Positions 17,904 through 27,088 of a stretch of 48,824 nucleotides of DNA are shown here, in pieces (the first letter of the stretch is position 1; every line of letters begins with the position of its first letter). The translations under genes were made by a program, and so were the position numbers. The DNA lies in assembly GCA_020851735.1 (NCBI GenBank), contig JADZCD010000040.1, forward strand, positions 1 to 48,824. The letters are read 5' to 3'. A model generated the notes under the pieces. It had not been told where the DNA came from and searched no databases. It was given only the letters and a program-made list of their open reading frames with translations. This DNA is from Phycisphaeraceae bacterium. GTDB taxonomy: Bacteria > Planctomycetota > Phycisphaerae > Phycisphaerales > Phycisphaeraceae.

Positions 17904-18950
17904 ATGGCTGAACAACTGTCATACGAAAAGTCCGGCGTGAACATCGCCACGGCGGACGCCACCAAGCGGGAGATGGCCAAGAGCTTGGAGACCACCGATG
18001 CCCGGGTTCTCAATCGCCTGGGGGCTTTTGCCTCGCTTTTTGACGGGCGATTTCCCGGTTACGAGCACCCCGTATTAGTGCTTAAGACCGAGGAGCCCGG
18101 CAGCAAGCAAAAGTTGGCGCTAAGTCACGGGCGGGTGGAGTCCATCGCCCAGGACATGATCCACCACTTGATCAACGACATCGCCGTCATGGGGGCCAAA
18201 CCGCTGAGCGTGCAGGACGCGATCATCTGCGGCAAGCTGGAAAAGGAAGTGGTCAAGCGGCTGGTGGACGCCATGGCCAAGGCGTGTCGCGAGCACGGCT
18301 GCACGCTGACGGGCGGGGAAACCAGCGAGCAGCCGGGCGTGCTGGAAGCCGGCGGGTATGTGCTGGTTTCCAGCGTCGTGGGCGTGGTGGAGAAGAGCAG
18401 GATCATCGACGGCTCAGCTATTCGCCAAGGCGACGTGGTGCTGGCAGTGGCGTCCAACGGCCTGCACACCAACGGCTATTCGCTGGTGCGGGCGCTGATG
18501 GAACGCCGCCCGGAAATCCTGGCCGAGAAGATCGACGGGCAATCGTTTATGGACGCGATCCTCCAGCCGCACCGCTGTTACCTAAAGCCCCTCGTGGAAC
18601 TTTTTGACTTGCCAAAGCCCCGCTTGCACGGTTTGGCGCACATCACTGGCGGGGGCATTGAGGGGAATCTTAATCGCGTCCTGCCGGCCGGGCTGGATGC
18701 GGCGATCGACTTGGACAAGATCCGCGTGCTGCCGCTGTTCAGTTTGATCCGCCGGTTCGGGGCTGTGCCGGACGCCGACATGCTGCGGACTTTTAACCTC
18801 GGCGTGGGCCTGACGGCGGTGGTCGATCCGGCCGATGTGGAGACTGTTTGCGGTGTTTTTCGCCGGCACGGGCAGGAAGCCTACGCGATCGGGTGCATCG
18901 AGAATGGAAATCAGCAGGTGCGTTATCGCGGGCAGATGCGGTGGGTGTGA
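17904..18950 (+). CDS. purM: Phosphoribosylformylglycinamidine cyclo-ligase (AIR synthetase)
   Basis: PurM closes formylglycinamidine ribonucleotide to aminoimidazole ribonucleotide using ATP, step five of de novo purine synthesis; cytoplasmic dimer. The 348-residue product has the full PurM/PurL-type architecture: YEKSGVNIATAD near the N-terminus, NDIAVMGAKPLSVQDAI, the Gly-rich TLTGGETSEQPG, SNGLHTNGYSLVR, HGLAHITGGGIEGNLNRVLP and the C-terminal FNLGVGLTAVV. The ATG at 17904 is chosen for GAGGA about 7 nt upstream and a normal N-terminus; the frame is open 153 nt further but without homology. No other pur gene is adjacent. A structured element lies upstream at 17717-17784. Confidence 0.95.
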   Translation: MAEQLSYEKSGVNIATADATKREMAKSLETTDARVLNRLGAFASLFDGRFPGYEHPVLVLKTEEPGSKQKLALSHGRVESIAQDMIHHLINDIAVMGAKPLSVQDAIICGKLEKEVVKRLVDAMAKACREHGCTLTGGETSEQPGVLEAGGYVLVSSVVGVVEKSRIIDGSAIRQGDVVLAVASNGLHTNGYSLVRALMERRPEILAEKIDGQSFMDAILQPHRCYLKPLVELFDLPKPRLHGLAHITGGGIEGNLNRVLPAGLDAAIDLDKIRVLPLFSLIRRFGAVPDADMLRTFNLGVGLTAVVDPADVETVCGVFRRHGQEAYAIGCIENGNQQVRYRGQMRWV

Positions 18951-18961
18951 AAAAGACGATA

Positions 18962-18992
18962 AATAAAAAGCCCCGACAAAAGCAGTCGGGGC
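18962..18992 (-). terminator. Minus-strand intrinsic terminator-like hairpin between two plus-strand genes
   Basis: Arms gccccgac (18970-18977) and gtcggggc (18985-18992). Read on the minus strand, the hairpin is followed by TTTTTATTT; on the plus strand there is only an A-run in front of it. It would stop leftward (antisense) transcription, for example read-through from fusA. Confidence 0.6.
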
Positions 18993-19095
18993 CTGGCGGG
19001 GGGTCAGGGATCGGTAACAGACATCGGCCTTTTTGCGGCCAACTCTTGAAAACAAGCGTGCCCGGCAGTGGCGGGACAGCACACGGAGTCCCCAC

Positions 19096-20610
19096 ATGGA
19101 AGGCAATTCTGAGCGGACTGACTTGACGCTGTTGGTGGCTTTAGAGGGCGGTTTGACGGCTGGCGACCTGTTTTGGGAGAAGGCCGCAGCCCTGGCCCGC
19201 GCGCCGTCGCCCTGGAACTTAGGCCTGCTGGCGCGAACTCTGATCCGCGGCAAAAAGGAAGCCGCCGCGGTCGAGCGCCGCACGTCGCTTGCTCCTGAAC
19301 ACTTGGCCTATCGCCAGGAAGTTCTGGATTTTCTGCAAGTCAAGAAGAATGCCGGCCGCCGCCTGGTGCTCGTCAGCCGGGAAAACCCCAAGCTGGCTGA
19401 GCAAGTGGCGCAGCACCTGGGATTGTTCGATGAAGTTTCCGCGCAAGCGGTGGGGGGGGCCTCGCCGGCGGCGCTTGCGGGATCGCTTCCGGGGGTACTT
19501 CCGGGGGCGGGGACGTACCCCCCGGCAGAGCCGGGGGCTGACCCGATTGCGCATGGGGGAGCGGGAGCACTTCCGGGGGCGGGGGGAGTTGCTTATCTGG
19601 GGTCGTGGGAGCGGGATCGATCGATTCTCGAGTCAGCCCAGGAAGGCTACGCCGTGGTGAGCAGTGCCGAGGAGGCCGGCTTGGCGCGCGCCTGTCCGCG
19701 CGTGGTGCGGGTGTTCGCGCCCACCGCCACGGCCGGCAAGCGAACGCTGCAGGCCATCCGCGTGCACCAATGGCTTAAGAACGCGCTGGTTTTCGTTCCG
19801 CTGGTCACCGCCCACCGCTTGACGGAAGCGGGCACTTTACTGACCGCGCTGCTCGGGTTTATCTGCCTGAGTCTGGTGGCGTCCTCGGTGTATCTATTCA
19901 ACGATTTTCTGGACTTGGAGGCTGACCGCCAGCATCCGCGCAAGCGCCTGCGTCCCATGGCCGCGGGCGAAATGCCGATTGCCGTTGGTCTGCAATGGGC
20001 GGGAGTCTTCCTGGCGGCGGCGGTGGGTTTGGGATTTTTGTTTTTACCCTGGCGTTTTTTAGGCGTGCTGGTGCTGTACGTCGCGGCGGCCTGGATGTAT
20101 TCGCTGTGGCTAAAGCGGCTGGTCTTAATTGACGTCTTGACGTTGGCGAGTCTTTACACCATTCGCATCGTGGCCGGCGGCGTCGCCACGGCCATTCCGC
20201 TGTCCTTCTGGCTGCTGGCTTTTTCGATGTTCCTGTTCACCAGCCTGGCCTTTGTCAAGCGTTACGCGGAGCTGGCGCAGTGGAACGGGCATGCCGGGCA
20301 GACGATGCCCCGGCGCGGCTATCTGCGTGAGGATTTATCGGCAGTGCAGATCATGGGCATCACCTGCGGCGTGCTGGCGGTGCTGGTGGTCGCTCTTTAC
20401 GTCAACAGCGCGGACGTGCTGGCCCTGTACCGCCACCCCAAGGCGTTGTGGCTGTTCTGCCCGGTGTTGCTCTACTGGATTTTCCGGATGTGGGTGTTGG
20501 CCGGGCGCGGCGAATTGCCGCAGGACCCCGTGGTTTACGCCGCCACCGACCGCCACAGCTGGATCGCCGCCCTGGTGCTGGTGCTCATCCTGCTGTTAGC
20601 CACGGAATAA
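19096..20610 (+). CDS. Pseudo-HAD / UbiA prenyltransferase fusion (DPPR synthase-like)
   Basis: The 504-residue protein has two domains. Residues ~10-215 align with the HAD phosphatase half of bifunctional HAD-UbiA proteins, but the nucleophile motif DxDGT is ALEGG (Ala15, Glu17) and the late GD(S/N)xxD region is GSWERD, so phosphatase activity is probably lost. Residues ~225-500 form a UbiA domain similar to decaprenyl-phosphate phosphoribosyltransferase: IRVHQWLKNALVFVPL, then NDFLDLEADRQHPRKRLRP and ~8 membrane helices. Such enzymes move phosphoribose to a polyprenyl phosphate for cell-wall arabinan precursors; the product here is unknown. Residues ~130-165 are a Gly/Pro-rich insertion encoded by repeats (see 19515-19541). 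GGAG sits 7 nt before the ATG. Confidence 0.82.
   Translation: MEGNSERTDLTLLVALEGGLTAGDLFWEKAAALARAPSPWNLGLLARTLIRGKKEAAAVERRTSLAPEHLAYRQEVLDFLQVKKNAGRRLVLVSRENPKLAEQVAQHLGLFDEVSAQAVGGASPAALAGSLPGVLPGAGTYPPAEPGADPIAHGGAGALPGAGGVAYLGSWERDRSILESAQEGYAVVSSAEEAGLARACPRVVRVFAPTATAGKRTLQAIRVHQWLKNALVFVPLVTAHRLTEAGTLLTALLGFICLSLVASSVYLFNDFLDLEADRQHPRKRLRPMAAGEMPIAVGLQWAGVFLAAAVGLGFLFLPWRFLGVLVLYVAAAWMYSLWLKRLVLIDVLTLASLYTIRIVAGGVATAIPLSFWLLAFSMFLFTSLAFVKRYAELAQWNGHAGQTMPRRGYLREDLSAVQIMGITCGVLAVLVVALYVNSADVLALYRHPKALWLFCPVLLYWIFRMWVLAGRGELPQDPVVYAATDRHSWIAALVLVLILLLATE
19515..19541 (+). repeat. Hairpin repeat inserted in coding sequence
   Basis: This 27-bp sequence with cccccggc/gccgggg arms is identical to the complement of 27696-27722 inside mutL. 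It encodes YPPAEPGA here. It is flanked by two copies of acttccgggggcgggg at 19497-19512 and 19569-19584, suggesting a larger composite repeat. Confidence 0.75.
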
Positions 20611-20638
20611 ACCTCAATCGCCTGGGCAACCGACCGCT

Positions 20639-22750
20639 TTAGGCGGCCGCGCCTTCCAGCACCGTCTTGGTGATGCTCTCGGGCACGGGCCGATACGCCA
20701 GCGGTTCCATCGTGTACGTCGCCCGGCCCTGGGTCATGCCGCGCAGCGACGTGGCGTAGCCGAACATCTCCGACAGCGGGGCCTCGGCCACGATGATGCG
20801 GGCGTTGCCGCGCTGTTCGTTCTCCACGATCATGCCGCGGCGGCGGTTCAAGTCGCCGTTCACCGGGCCCAGGAAATCCTCGGGCGTGGTGACGGTGACT
20901 TTCATCACCGGCTCAAGCAGGATCAGCTTGGCCTTGCGGCAAGCCTCGCGGAAGGCCAGGATGCCCGCCTGTTCAAAGGCGATCTGCGAAGAGTCCACGT
21001 CGTGGTACGACCCGTCGATGAGCGTGACCTTGACGTTGATCAAGGGGTAGCCCGCCAGCACGCCGCTCTTGGCTGAATCGCGGCAGCCGGCAATGACCGA
21101 GGGGATGAATTCCTTGGGAATCGCCCCGCCGATGATGTCGTTCTCAAACGCCACGCCGTCTTCCCAATCCCATTCGTTTTCCTTGGCCTGTTCGAGGGAG
21201 CAGGGCTCGACGGTGATGGTCGCGTCGCCGAACTGGCCGCGTCCGCCGGTCTGCTTCTTGTGCAGGCCGCGGGCCTCAGCCTTGCCGGCGATGGTCTCGC
21301 GGTAAGCCACGCGGGGCGTACCGACGTTCACGCCGATCTTCATGTCCCGCACCAGCTTGTTGCGGATGATTTCCAGGTGCAGTTCGCCCATGCCGGCGAT
21401 GATGGTCTGCCCGGTTTCGTCGTCAAAGTGCGAGCGGAACGAGGGGTCTTCGCGGCGGATGGTCTGCAGGGCGATGCCCAGCTTCTCCTTGTCCGCCTGG
21501 CTTTGCGGCTCGATGGACATGGAGATCACCGGCTCGGGGAATTCCATGCGTTCCAGGACGATCGGTTCGTCGGGATCGCAAAGGGTGTCGCCGGTGAAGG
21601 AGTTCTTTAAGCCCACCAGCGCGACGATGTCGCCAGCCTCGGCTTCTTCCAGGGGAATGCGTTCCTTGGCGTGCATCTCGAAAATGCGGCTGACGATTTC
21701 GCGTTTGCCGTTGACGGGGTTGAGCACCCGGCTGCCTTTTAAGAGCGTGCCGGAGTAAATGCGGGTGTAGGTCAGATCGCCGTGCTGATCGGAAACCACC
21801 TTGAACACCAGGGCGGAGAAGGGGGCTTCGGACGTGTGCGGGCGGGAGAGCTTCTTGGTCTTGTCGCGGGCGTCGGTGCCCTGAATCTCGGGCACTTCGG
21901 TGGGATTGGGCAGATAGTCGATCACGCCGTCCAGGAGCCGCTGCACGCCGATGTATTTCAAAGCCGAGCCGCAGAACACCGGGAAGATCTGCTGGGAGAC
22001 CGTTCCCTTGCGGATGGCCTGGCGAATCTCCTCCTGGGAGATTTCCTTTTCCATGATGAACTTGTCAGTCAGGTGGTCGTCGAGCTCCGCGGCCTTTTCC
22101 ACCAGGTCGTGCCGCCACTTCTTGGCGGTTTCGAGCATGTCCGCGGGAATGTCGCGCTCTTCGACCTTGGCCCCCAGTTCCTCGGCCGAGAAGTAGTAGG
22201 CCCGCATCCCCACCAGGTCGATGATGCCCTGGAAGGTGGAGGATTGGCCGATGGGAATCTGCACCGCCACGGCGTTGGCGCCTAAGCGTTCCTTGATGGA
22301 GTTAAACGAGTAGTAGAAGTCAGCCCCCAGCTTGTCCATCTTGTTGATGAAACAGATGCGGGGCACGTTGTAGCGGTCGGCCTGCCGCCAGACGGTTTCG
22401 GACTGGGCTTCCACGCCTTCCTTGCCGTCGAACACCGCCACCGCGCCGTCGAGCACGCGCAGGGAGCGTTCGACTTCGATGGTGAAGTCCACGTGCCCGG
22501 GCGTGTCGATGAGGTTAAGCGTGTAGTCCTCGTCAAAGCGGGTCCACGGACAGGTCGTCGCGGCCGACTGGATGGTGATGCCGCGTTCCTGCTCTTCCTG
22601 GAGAAAGTCCATGGTGGCCGTGCCATCGTGGACTTCGCCCATTTTGTACGTCTTGCCGGTGTAGTACAGAACGCGCTCGGTGACGGTGGTTTTGCCGGCA
22701 TCGATGTGGGCGCAAATGCCGAAGTTTCGAGTTCGATCAAGCTGGGCCAT
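20639..22750 (-). CDS. fusA: Elongation factor G
   Basis: A 703-residue translational GTPase that drives ribosomal translocation; full length. G1 is AHIDAGKTT (14-22), followed by switch region [18 protein letters not shown] (from 82), and NKMD (136-139). Domains II-V are complete: [30 protein letters not shown], and the C-terminal [14 protein letters not shown]. The domain II segment [17 protein letters not shown] differs from the usual DPFVGxLTFFRVYSG, so it may be one of the paralogous EF-G types that planctomycetes carry; whether it is the main EF-G cannot be decided here. rpsL, rpsG and tuf are not adjacent. A GAGGA lies 6 nt before the ATG. A good promoter at 23083-23110 implies a leader over 300 nt long. 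Confidence 0.95.
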   Translation of the reverse strand: MAQLDRTRNFGICAHIDAGKTTVTERVLYYTGKTYKMGEVHDGTATMDFLQEEQERGITIQSAATTCPWTRFDEDYTLNLIDTPGHVDFTIEVERSLRVLDGAVAVFDGKEGVEAQSETVWRQADRYNVPRICFINKMDKLGADFYYSFNSIKERLGANAVAVQIPIGQSSTFQGIIDLVGMRAYYFSAEELGAKVEERDIPADMLETAKKWRHDLVEKAAELDDHLTDKFIMEKEISQEEIRQAIRKGTVSQQIFPVFCGSALKYIGVQRLLDGVIDYLPNPTEVPEIQGTDARDKTKKLSRPHTSEAPFSALVFKVVSDQHGDLTYTRIYSGTLLKGSRVLNPVNGKREIVSRIFEMHAKERIPLEEAEAGDIVALVGLKNSFTGDTLCDPDEPIVLERMEFPEPVISMSIEPQSQADKEKLGIALQTIRREDPSFRSHFDDETGQTIIAGMGELHLEIIRNKLVRDMKIGVNVGTPRVAYRETIAGKAEARGLHKKQTGGRGQFGDATITVEPCSLEQAKENEWDWEDGVAFENDIIGGAIPKEFIPSVIAGCRDSAKSGVLAGYPLINVKVTLIDGSYHDVDSSQIAFEQAGILAFREACRKAKLILLEPVMKVTVTTPEDFLGPVNGDLNRRRGMIVENEQRGNARIIVAEAPLSEMFGYATSLRGMTQGRATYTMEPLAYRPVPESITKTVLEGAAA

Positions 22751-23348
22751 GGCAGGTCCTCGCCGGGTAAAGTGCTAAAAGGTGTAATGGGAAAAAGGCT
22801 GCGTGGAAGTCGATCGGGCAGGGGGGGTGGTCAGGCGCCTTGGGGCGAAGCGGCCGGGGACCCGGGGGAGCCTGCCCTTGGTAAGGCGCACCCCCTTGAG
22901 CCCTTGCAGGGGAATGCCCCTAAGTATGGAAATTTCCGAGGCGACCGTATCATGCTGCAGCCTTTAGGCTTATACCGGGATGAATACCCATTTCATCGGC
23001 CAAGAGTCGGCTTGGCTTTGCGCCAAGCAGACCGGTGACCTTCCATTTCACAGCCAAAAACCACCCCACGGGCAGGGGAGAAAGGATAACGACAATCGTC
23101 GCCACGTCAAGTGGTTGCGTGTGATTTTAGTTAGCATGACAGCGGATGGCAATGTCGTCTATACGGGCATTTGCCGGACCGTCGGGCGTCTGAACTTGGT
23201 CCCGCAGCCGTGAAGACAGTAGGCTGTTTAGCCTGCCGGCGGGGTGTAATGCGTATGAAGGGTCCCCAAGCCGGCCCCTTTAGGGCCGGATCAGAATTCA
23301 CGTTTTTTTCCCGCCTCAAGGCCACAGGTAATCCGTGCGAGGTGAGCG
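22751..23348. other. Divergent intergenic region between fusA and the ceramidase-like gene
   Basis: This 598-bp gap holds the predicted fusA leader and promoter on the minus strand. On the plus strand there is a small hairpin (ccggccc 23271-23277 with gggccgg 23283-23289) and a T-run near 23302-23309. I found no tRNA and no supported small gene. The ceramidase-like gene has GAGGTG 5 nt before its ATG. Confidence 0.5.
23083..23110 (-). promoter_or_regulatory. Probable fusA promoter
   Basis: On the minus strand TTGACG (23110-23105), a 16-bp spacer and TATCCT (23088-23083). The start point would be near 23076, giving a leader of about 325 nt before the fusA ATG. Confidence 0.5.
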
Positions 23349-24743
23349 ATGTCGGAAGCAAAGAACAATACCGGATCGCGTTTATTGGCCGGGGCGGCCA
23401 AAGTGGAGATCACCCCGGAGCTGGGCATTCAGATCGCCGGCGACATCGGCCGCCGCCGGCCCGTGGAGAAGGTGGACAACCCCCTCTACGCCCGGGTGCT
23501 GGTGCTGGAGATGGGCCCCACCCGCATGTGCCTGGTGAGTCTGGACCTTTGCGCCACCAACCTGCAGTGGACCGAACGCATCCGCCAGGCCGCGGGCGCG
23601 AAGCTCAATTGCCCCGCCGCCGCCGTGATGGTTCACAGCGTGCAGAACCACGGCGCCCCGGACCTGGGCCGGTTTATCGACGCCAGCGAGCATGCCTGGC
23701 TGACGCCCGACCTCTGGTGGCTCTGCGGCGGCGATGAGCGCTATGAGCAAGTGACCTTCGACCGGATCATTTCCGCCGTGGAGCAGGCGGGCAAGAAGCT
23801 TAAGCCCGTGCGCCTGCAACTGGGCCGAGGCATGGAAGGCCGGGTGGCGTTTAATCGCCGCTTTATCATGCGCAACGGCACCGCCCGCTGCCATCCCCCG
23901 CGCTGCGCGCCGGACATCCTCTGCTGCGAAGGCCCGATCGACCCGGAAGTGGGCTTGGCCTCCTTTGTGGGCGATGACGGGCACGCGGTGGCGGCCTTGC
24001 TGCACTTTACCTGCCATCCCACCCATCACTACCCGACCACCACCGTCGGGGCCGATTGGCCCGGCCTGTGGGCGGAGCGCGTCAGCCCCATGCTCGGGCC
24101 CGATTGCATCGCCCTGCCGATCAACGGCTTCTGCGGCAACGTGCACACCACCAACCACCTGGACTTAGACGCCCGGGCCGACGACTTAAGCTCAGCCGCC
24201 AAGCTCGCCCAGACCACCCGCCGGATTCTCGAAGGCCCCCTGCCCCCACGCGCGGTGGACACGCTCACCTACGTCAGCCGCAAGCTGCCCATCCCCCTGC
24301 GCAAGCTGGACTCCAAATTGATCGACGCGGCCGAGGACCTTTTACGCCAGCATCCGCAGCCGATCTGGCTGGACGCGGAAAAAACCCGCGTCGACTGGTC
24401 CTGGTGCTACGCCGTCGATCGCATGACTCTCAAACGCCTGCACGAGCGCGAGCGCTTTTTTGAATGCGAGCTGGGCGCCTGGCGCATCGGCGACCTGGCC
24501 CTGGTCTGCGCCCCCGGCGAGCCGTTCGTGGAAGCGCAATTGCAGATCAAGCTGCATTCCCCAGCCGCCTTCACCTTCATGGTCCACATGACCTACGGCG
24601 ACGCCGGCTACATCCCCACCGCGGCCGCCATCGAACGCGGAGGCTACGAAACCGACCTAAGCTCGGGCTCGAAGTTAGCCCCCGAAGCCCTGGAAATGAT
24701 CACCCAGTCCAGCCTGGAGTTGCTCAAGCAGTTGTACGCTTGA
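23349..24743 (+). CDS. Neutral/alkaline ceramidase-like hydrolase (PF04734-like)
   Basis: The 464-residue protein opens with LAGAAKVEITPELG, the start typical of the neutral ceramidase N-terminal domain family. VHSVQNHGAP (near 97) takes the place of the family THTHSGP, and LLHFTCHPTHHY (near 218) supplies further Zn-type histidines. LPINGFCGNVHTTNH corresponds to the NGAxGDxxP block, and VCAPGEPFVE plus YGDAGYIPT occur late, as in the family. No signal peptide is seen, and the C-terminal Ig-like domain of true ceramidases is absent. Bacterial homologues of this short type are widespread in planctomycetes with unknown substrates, probably amides of sugars or lipids. A paralogue lies at 36832-38100. 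GAGGTG precedes the ATG; the aminotransferase gene follows after 76 bp. Confidence 0.78.
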   Translation: MSEAKNNTGSRLLAGAAKVEITPELGIQIAGDIGRRRPVEKVDNPLYARVLVLEMGPTRMCLVSLDLCATNLQWTERIRQAAGAKLNCPAAAVMVHSVQNHGAPDLGRFIDASEHAWLTPDLWWLCGGDERYEQVTFDRIISAVEQAGKKLKPVRLQLGRGMEGRVAFNRRFIMRNGTARCHPPRCAPDILCCEGPIDPEVGLASFVGDDGHAVAALLHFTCHPTHHYPTTTVGADWPGLWAERVSPMLGPDCIALPINGFCGNVHTTNHLDLDARADDLSSAAKLAQTTRRILEGPLPPRAVDTLTYVSRKLPIPLRKLDSKLIDAAEDLLRQHPQPIWLDAEKTRVDWSWCYAVDRMTLKRLHERERFFECELGAWRIGDLALVCAPGEPFVEAQLQIKLHSPAAFTFMVHMTYGDAGYIPTAAAIERGGYETDLSSGSKLAPEALEMITQSSLELLKQLYA

Positions 24744-24819
24744 CGCGCGACCGCCTCATGCCGTGGCGGAAACCTATACAATCCCGCACTTCATCCCTGT
24801 CCTATCGAGGAGTCAGCGC

Positions 24820-26217
24820 ATGTTCGATCTTCAGGCTTTGCTGGCTCAAAGCGCCCGTCAGGCCCAGCCGCTCTGGGAAGAGCACGTGAATCCTTCCTTA
24901 AGCCGGGTGGTTTCGCTGCTCGGCTACGACGTGCATTTTGTCCGCGGGCAAGGCGCTTACCTTTGGGATGACAAAGGCGACCGCTACATCGACTGCTTGG
25001 GCGGCTACGCGGTGTTCAACGTCGGGCGCAATCACCCGGTGGTGCGCGACGCCCTCCGCCAGGCCATGGACGCCGACCTGCCCAACCTCGTGAAGATGGG
25101 CATCCCCACGCTGTCGGGCCTGCTGGCCCGCGAGCTGGTGAAAATCGCTCCCGGCGATCTGCCCATGGTGTTTTTCGTCAATTCCGGCGCCGAGGGCGTG
25201 GAAACCGCCCTTAAATACGCCCGGGCCGCCACTGGCCGCAACCGCATCGTCCACTGCAAGAAGGGGTTTCACGGGCTGACGCTGGGCGCCCTGTCCGTCA
25301 ACGGCGGCGCGGAATTCCGCGCGGGCTTCGGCTCGTTGCTCGAAGGCTGCACGCAGATTCCCTTTAACGACCTGCCCTCGCTGGAACACGAATTGTCCCG
25401 CCAGGACGTGGCCGCCTTCATCGTCGAACCCATCCAGGGCAAAGGCGCCCTGATGCCGGCCGACGACTACCTGCCCGCCGCGGCGGCGCTCTGCCGCAAG
25501 CACGGCAGCCTGTTCATCGCCGACGAAGTTCAGACCGGGTTCGGCCGCACGGGCAAAATGTTCGCCTGCGAGCATTGGAACGTCGAGCCGGACATTCTGG
25601 TCGTTGCCAAGGGCCTGTCCGGCGGATACGTGCCCGTGGGCGCGGTGCTCTGCAAAAAGTGGATTCACGAAAAAGTCTTCACCAGCCTCGATCGCTGCAT
25701 GGTCCACTCGACCACCTTCGGGCAAAACGACTTGGCCATGGCGGCCGGCCTGGCCACGCTGCACGTCCTGCGCGAAGAAAAAATCGTCGAAAACGCCGCC
25801 GCGATGGGCGAATTGTTCAAGCAACGCTTGGGCGCCCTCATCGGCAAATACGAGATGGTCAAGGAAGTCCGCGGCCGGGGCCTGATGGTCGGCTTGGAGT
25901 TCGGCCCGCCCTCGAGCCTGACCCTGAAGATGGGCTGGTCTCTGCTCCACAAGCTCGATGAAAGTCTCTTCTGCCAGGCCATTCTCATCCCCCTGATGGC
26001 GGATCACCACGTCCTGGGCCAGGTCGCCGGGCACCACATGGACGTCATCAAGCTCATCCCGCCGCTGGTCATCAGCGCCGCCGACGTGGAATACGTCTGC
26101 CAGGCCCTGGAAAAAGTCATCGCCGCCTGCCACAAGTTCCCCGGCCCCGCCTGGGAGGTCGGCAAGCGCCTAAGCGCCGGCGCCCTCAAAGGGCGGCCCA
26201 AGCCCGTCAAAGTCTGA
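24820..26217 (+). CDS. Class III PLP-dependent aminotransferase
   Basis: The 465-residue protein is of the acetylornithine/ornithine aminotransferase superfamily. Landmarks are GAYLWDDKGDRYIDCLGGYAVFNVGRNHP, NSGAEGVETALKYARAATGR (phosphate cup), FHGLTLGALS, IVEPIQGKG, ADEVQTGFGRTG with Asp235, and AKGLSGGYVPVGA with Lys264 forming the Schiff base. The C-terminal FCQAILIPLMADHH and MDVIKLIPPLVI close the fold. Substrate cannot be told from sequence. The ATG at 24820 is chosen for GAGGAG 7 nt upstream; an in-frame upstream codon at 24763 lacks one. Its position 76 bp after the ceramidase-like amidohydrolase suggests one operon, perhaps processing the amine freed by that enzyme (inference). Confidence 0.9.
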   Translation: MFDLQALLAQSARQAQPLWEEHVNPSLSRVVSLLGYDVHFVRGQGAYLWDDKGDRYIDCLGGYAVFNVGRNHPVVRDALRQAMDADLPNLVKMGIPTLSGLLARELVKIAPGDLPMVFFVNSGAEGVETALKYARAATGRNRIVHCKKGFHGLTLGALSVNGGAEFRAGFGSLLEGCTQIPFNDLPSLEHELSRQDVAAFIVEPIQGKGALMPADDYLPAAAALCRKHGSLFIADEVQTGFGRTGKMFACEHWNVEPDILVVAKGLSGGYVPVGAVLCKKWIHEKVFTSLDRCMVHSTTFGQNDLAMAAGLATLHVLREEKIVENAAAMGELFKQRLGALIGKYEMVKEVRGRGLMVGLEFGPPSSLTLKMGWSLLHKLDESLFCQAILIPLMADHHVLGQVAGHHMDVIKLIPPLVISAADVEYVCQALEKVIAACHKFPGPAWEVGKRLSAGALKGRPKPVKV

Positions 26218-26254
26218 CGGTTCGCCCGTCCCCGTGCCGCGCCCGCCGCCGCGC

Positions 26255-27031
26255 TCACCGCCGCGCGTCCATGATGATCGTCCTGCCCACCAGTGTTTTC
26301 CAGGCGTTGAGGGCCTCGGTCGCCGGGAGATTTTCCGCAAAGTAGTCTTCGCGCTTCCGCCGCTTGTTAAGCATCACCTCGGCCAGGCACGCCAGCGGAT
26401 ACATCGGCCCCGCCAAGGCGATGGCGGATTTCTTGGCCCGGTCCACCGTGAAGTCGACCTTGGTAAACCCCGCCAGCCGCGCGAAATAATAAAGGTAATA
26501 GAGGCTGATCGGCCCGATGTGACCGGCCACCGCCTTCACGTCCGGCCGGCTCACCGGCAGGATGTCAAACAGCGGCCAGGTGCCGGTCAACAGGAAGCGC
26601 AGCCGCCCGGCCATGTTCAGAATATTCGGCGTCGTCAGAATCGCCCGCCCGCCGGGCTTAAGAATCCGCCCGATCTCCTCGATCAACTGCTGCTGGTTGG
26701 GCAGGTGCTCGATCACCTCCATGCAGATCACCAGGTCAAAGCTGCCGTCGTCGTAGCTTAGGTGCTGGCCGAAGTCGGCATGGTCGCAGCGCACCGGCGT
26801 GAACTGATACTCCCGCGGATACAGATCACAGGCCGTCAGCACCGGCGCGGGATCCACGCCCGCGCTTTCCAGTTTCGCCCACAAACGGCTCGTGAAATAT
26901 CCGTGCCCGGCGCCTAAATCCAGGACGCGCTTGCCGGCCAACGCGTGGGGGTCAAGCATGGCCAGGACTTTTTCCGTGGTCTTAGGATGGGATAAGGAGG
27001 GCTTGATCGTCGTCGTAAGTGGGGTGCCCAA
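26255..27031 (-). CDS. Class I SAM-dependent methyltransferase
   Basis: A 258-residue protein beginning with TTG. The start is set by GGAGGA six nt before the TTG at 27031; the frame also opens at a GTG at 27064 that has no such site. SAM-binding motif I is KRVLDLGAGHGYF, followed by LTACDLYPREYQF and motif post-II DGSFDLVICMEVIEHLPNQ. The LKPGGRAILTTPNI strand follows, then a C-terminal half with SLYYLYYFARLAGF. The pattern matches methyltransferase family 11/23 enzymes often tied to cell-surface glycans or quinones. The target is unknown. It converges on the aminotransferase gene (37-bp gap) and lies 57 bp downstream of mutL. Confidence 0.85.
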   Translation of the reverse strand: MGTPLTTTIKPSLSHPKTTEKVLAMLDPHALAGKRVLDLGAGHGYFTSRLWAKLESAGVDPAPVLTACDLYPREYQFTPVRCDHADFGQHLSYDDGSFDLVICMEVIEHLPNQQQLIEEIGRILKPGGRAILTTPNILNMAGRLRFLLTGTWPLFDILPVSRPDVKAVAGHIGPISLYYLYYFARLAGFTKVDFTVDRAKKSAIALAGPMYPLACLAEVMLNKRRKREDYFAENLPATEALNAWKTLVGRTIIMDARR

Positions 27032-27088
27032 GCGAAATCCTCCAGAATGGCTGCGCCTGAGCACTGCGATGGGATTGGCATGAAATTC

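Noticed and set aside
18962..18992. Ordinary purM terminator
   Set aside because: The U-tract is on the minus strand only; on the plus strand the hairpin has no following T-run, so it is listed as a minus-strand terminator.
22751..23348. tRNA or small RNA gene in the fusA/ceramidase-like gap
   Set aside because: No cloverleaf, T-loop (GGTTCGAATCC-like) or CCA-end pattern was found on either strand.
23349..24743. Calling this gene a secreted neutral ceramidase
   Set aside because: No signal peptide, no C-terminal ceramidase domain, and altered catalytic motifs; only family-level similarity is supported.
24898..26133. 411-residue minus-strand reading frame opposite the aminotransferase gene
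   Set aside because: Its composition is that of an antisense frame of a GC-rich gene and it has no recognisable motif; the plus-strand frame has full class III aminotransferase motifs.
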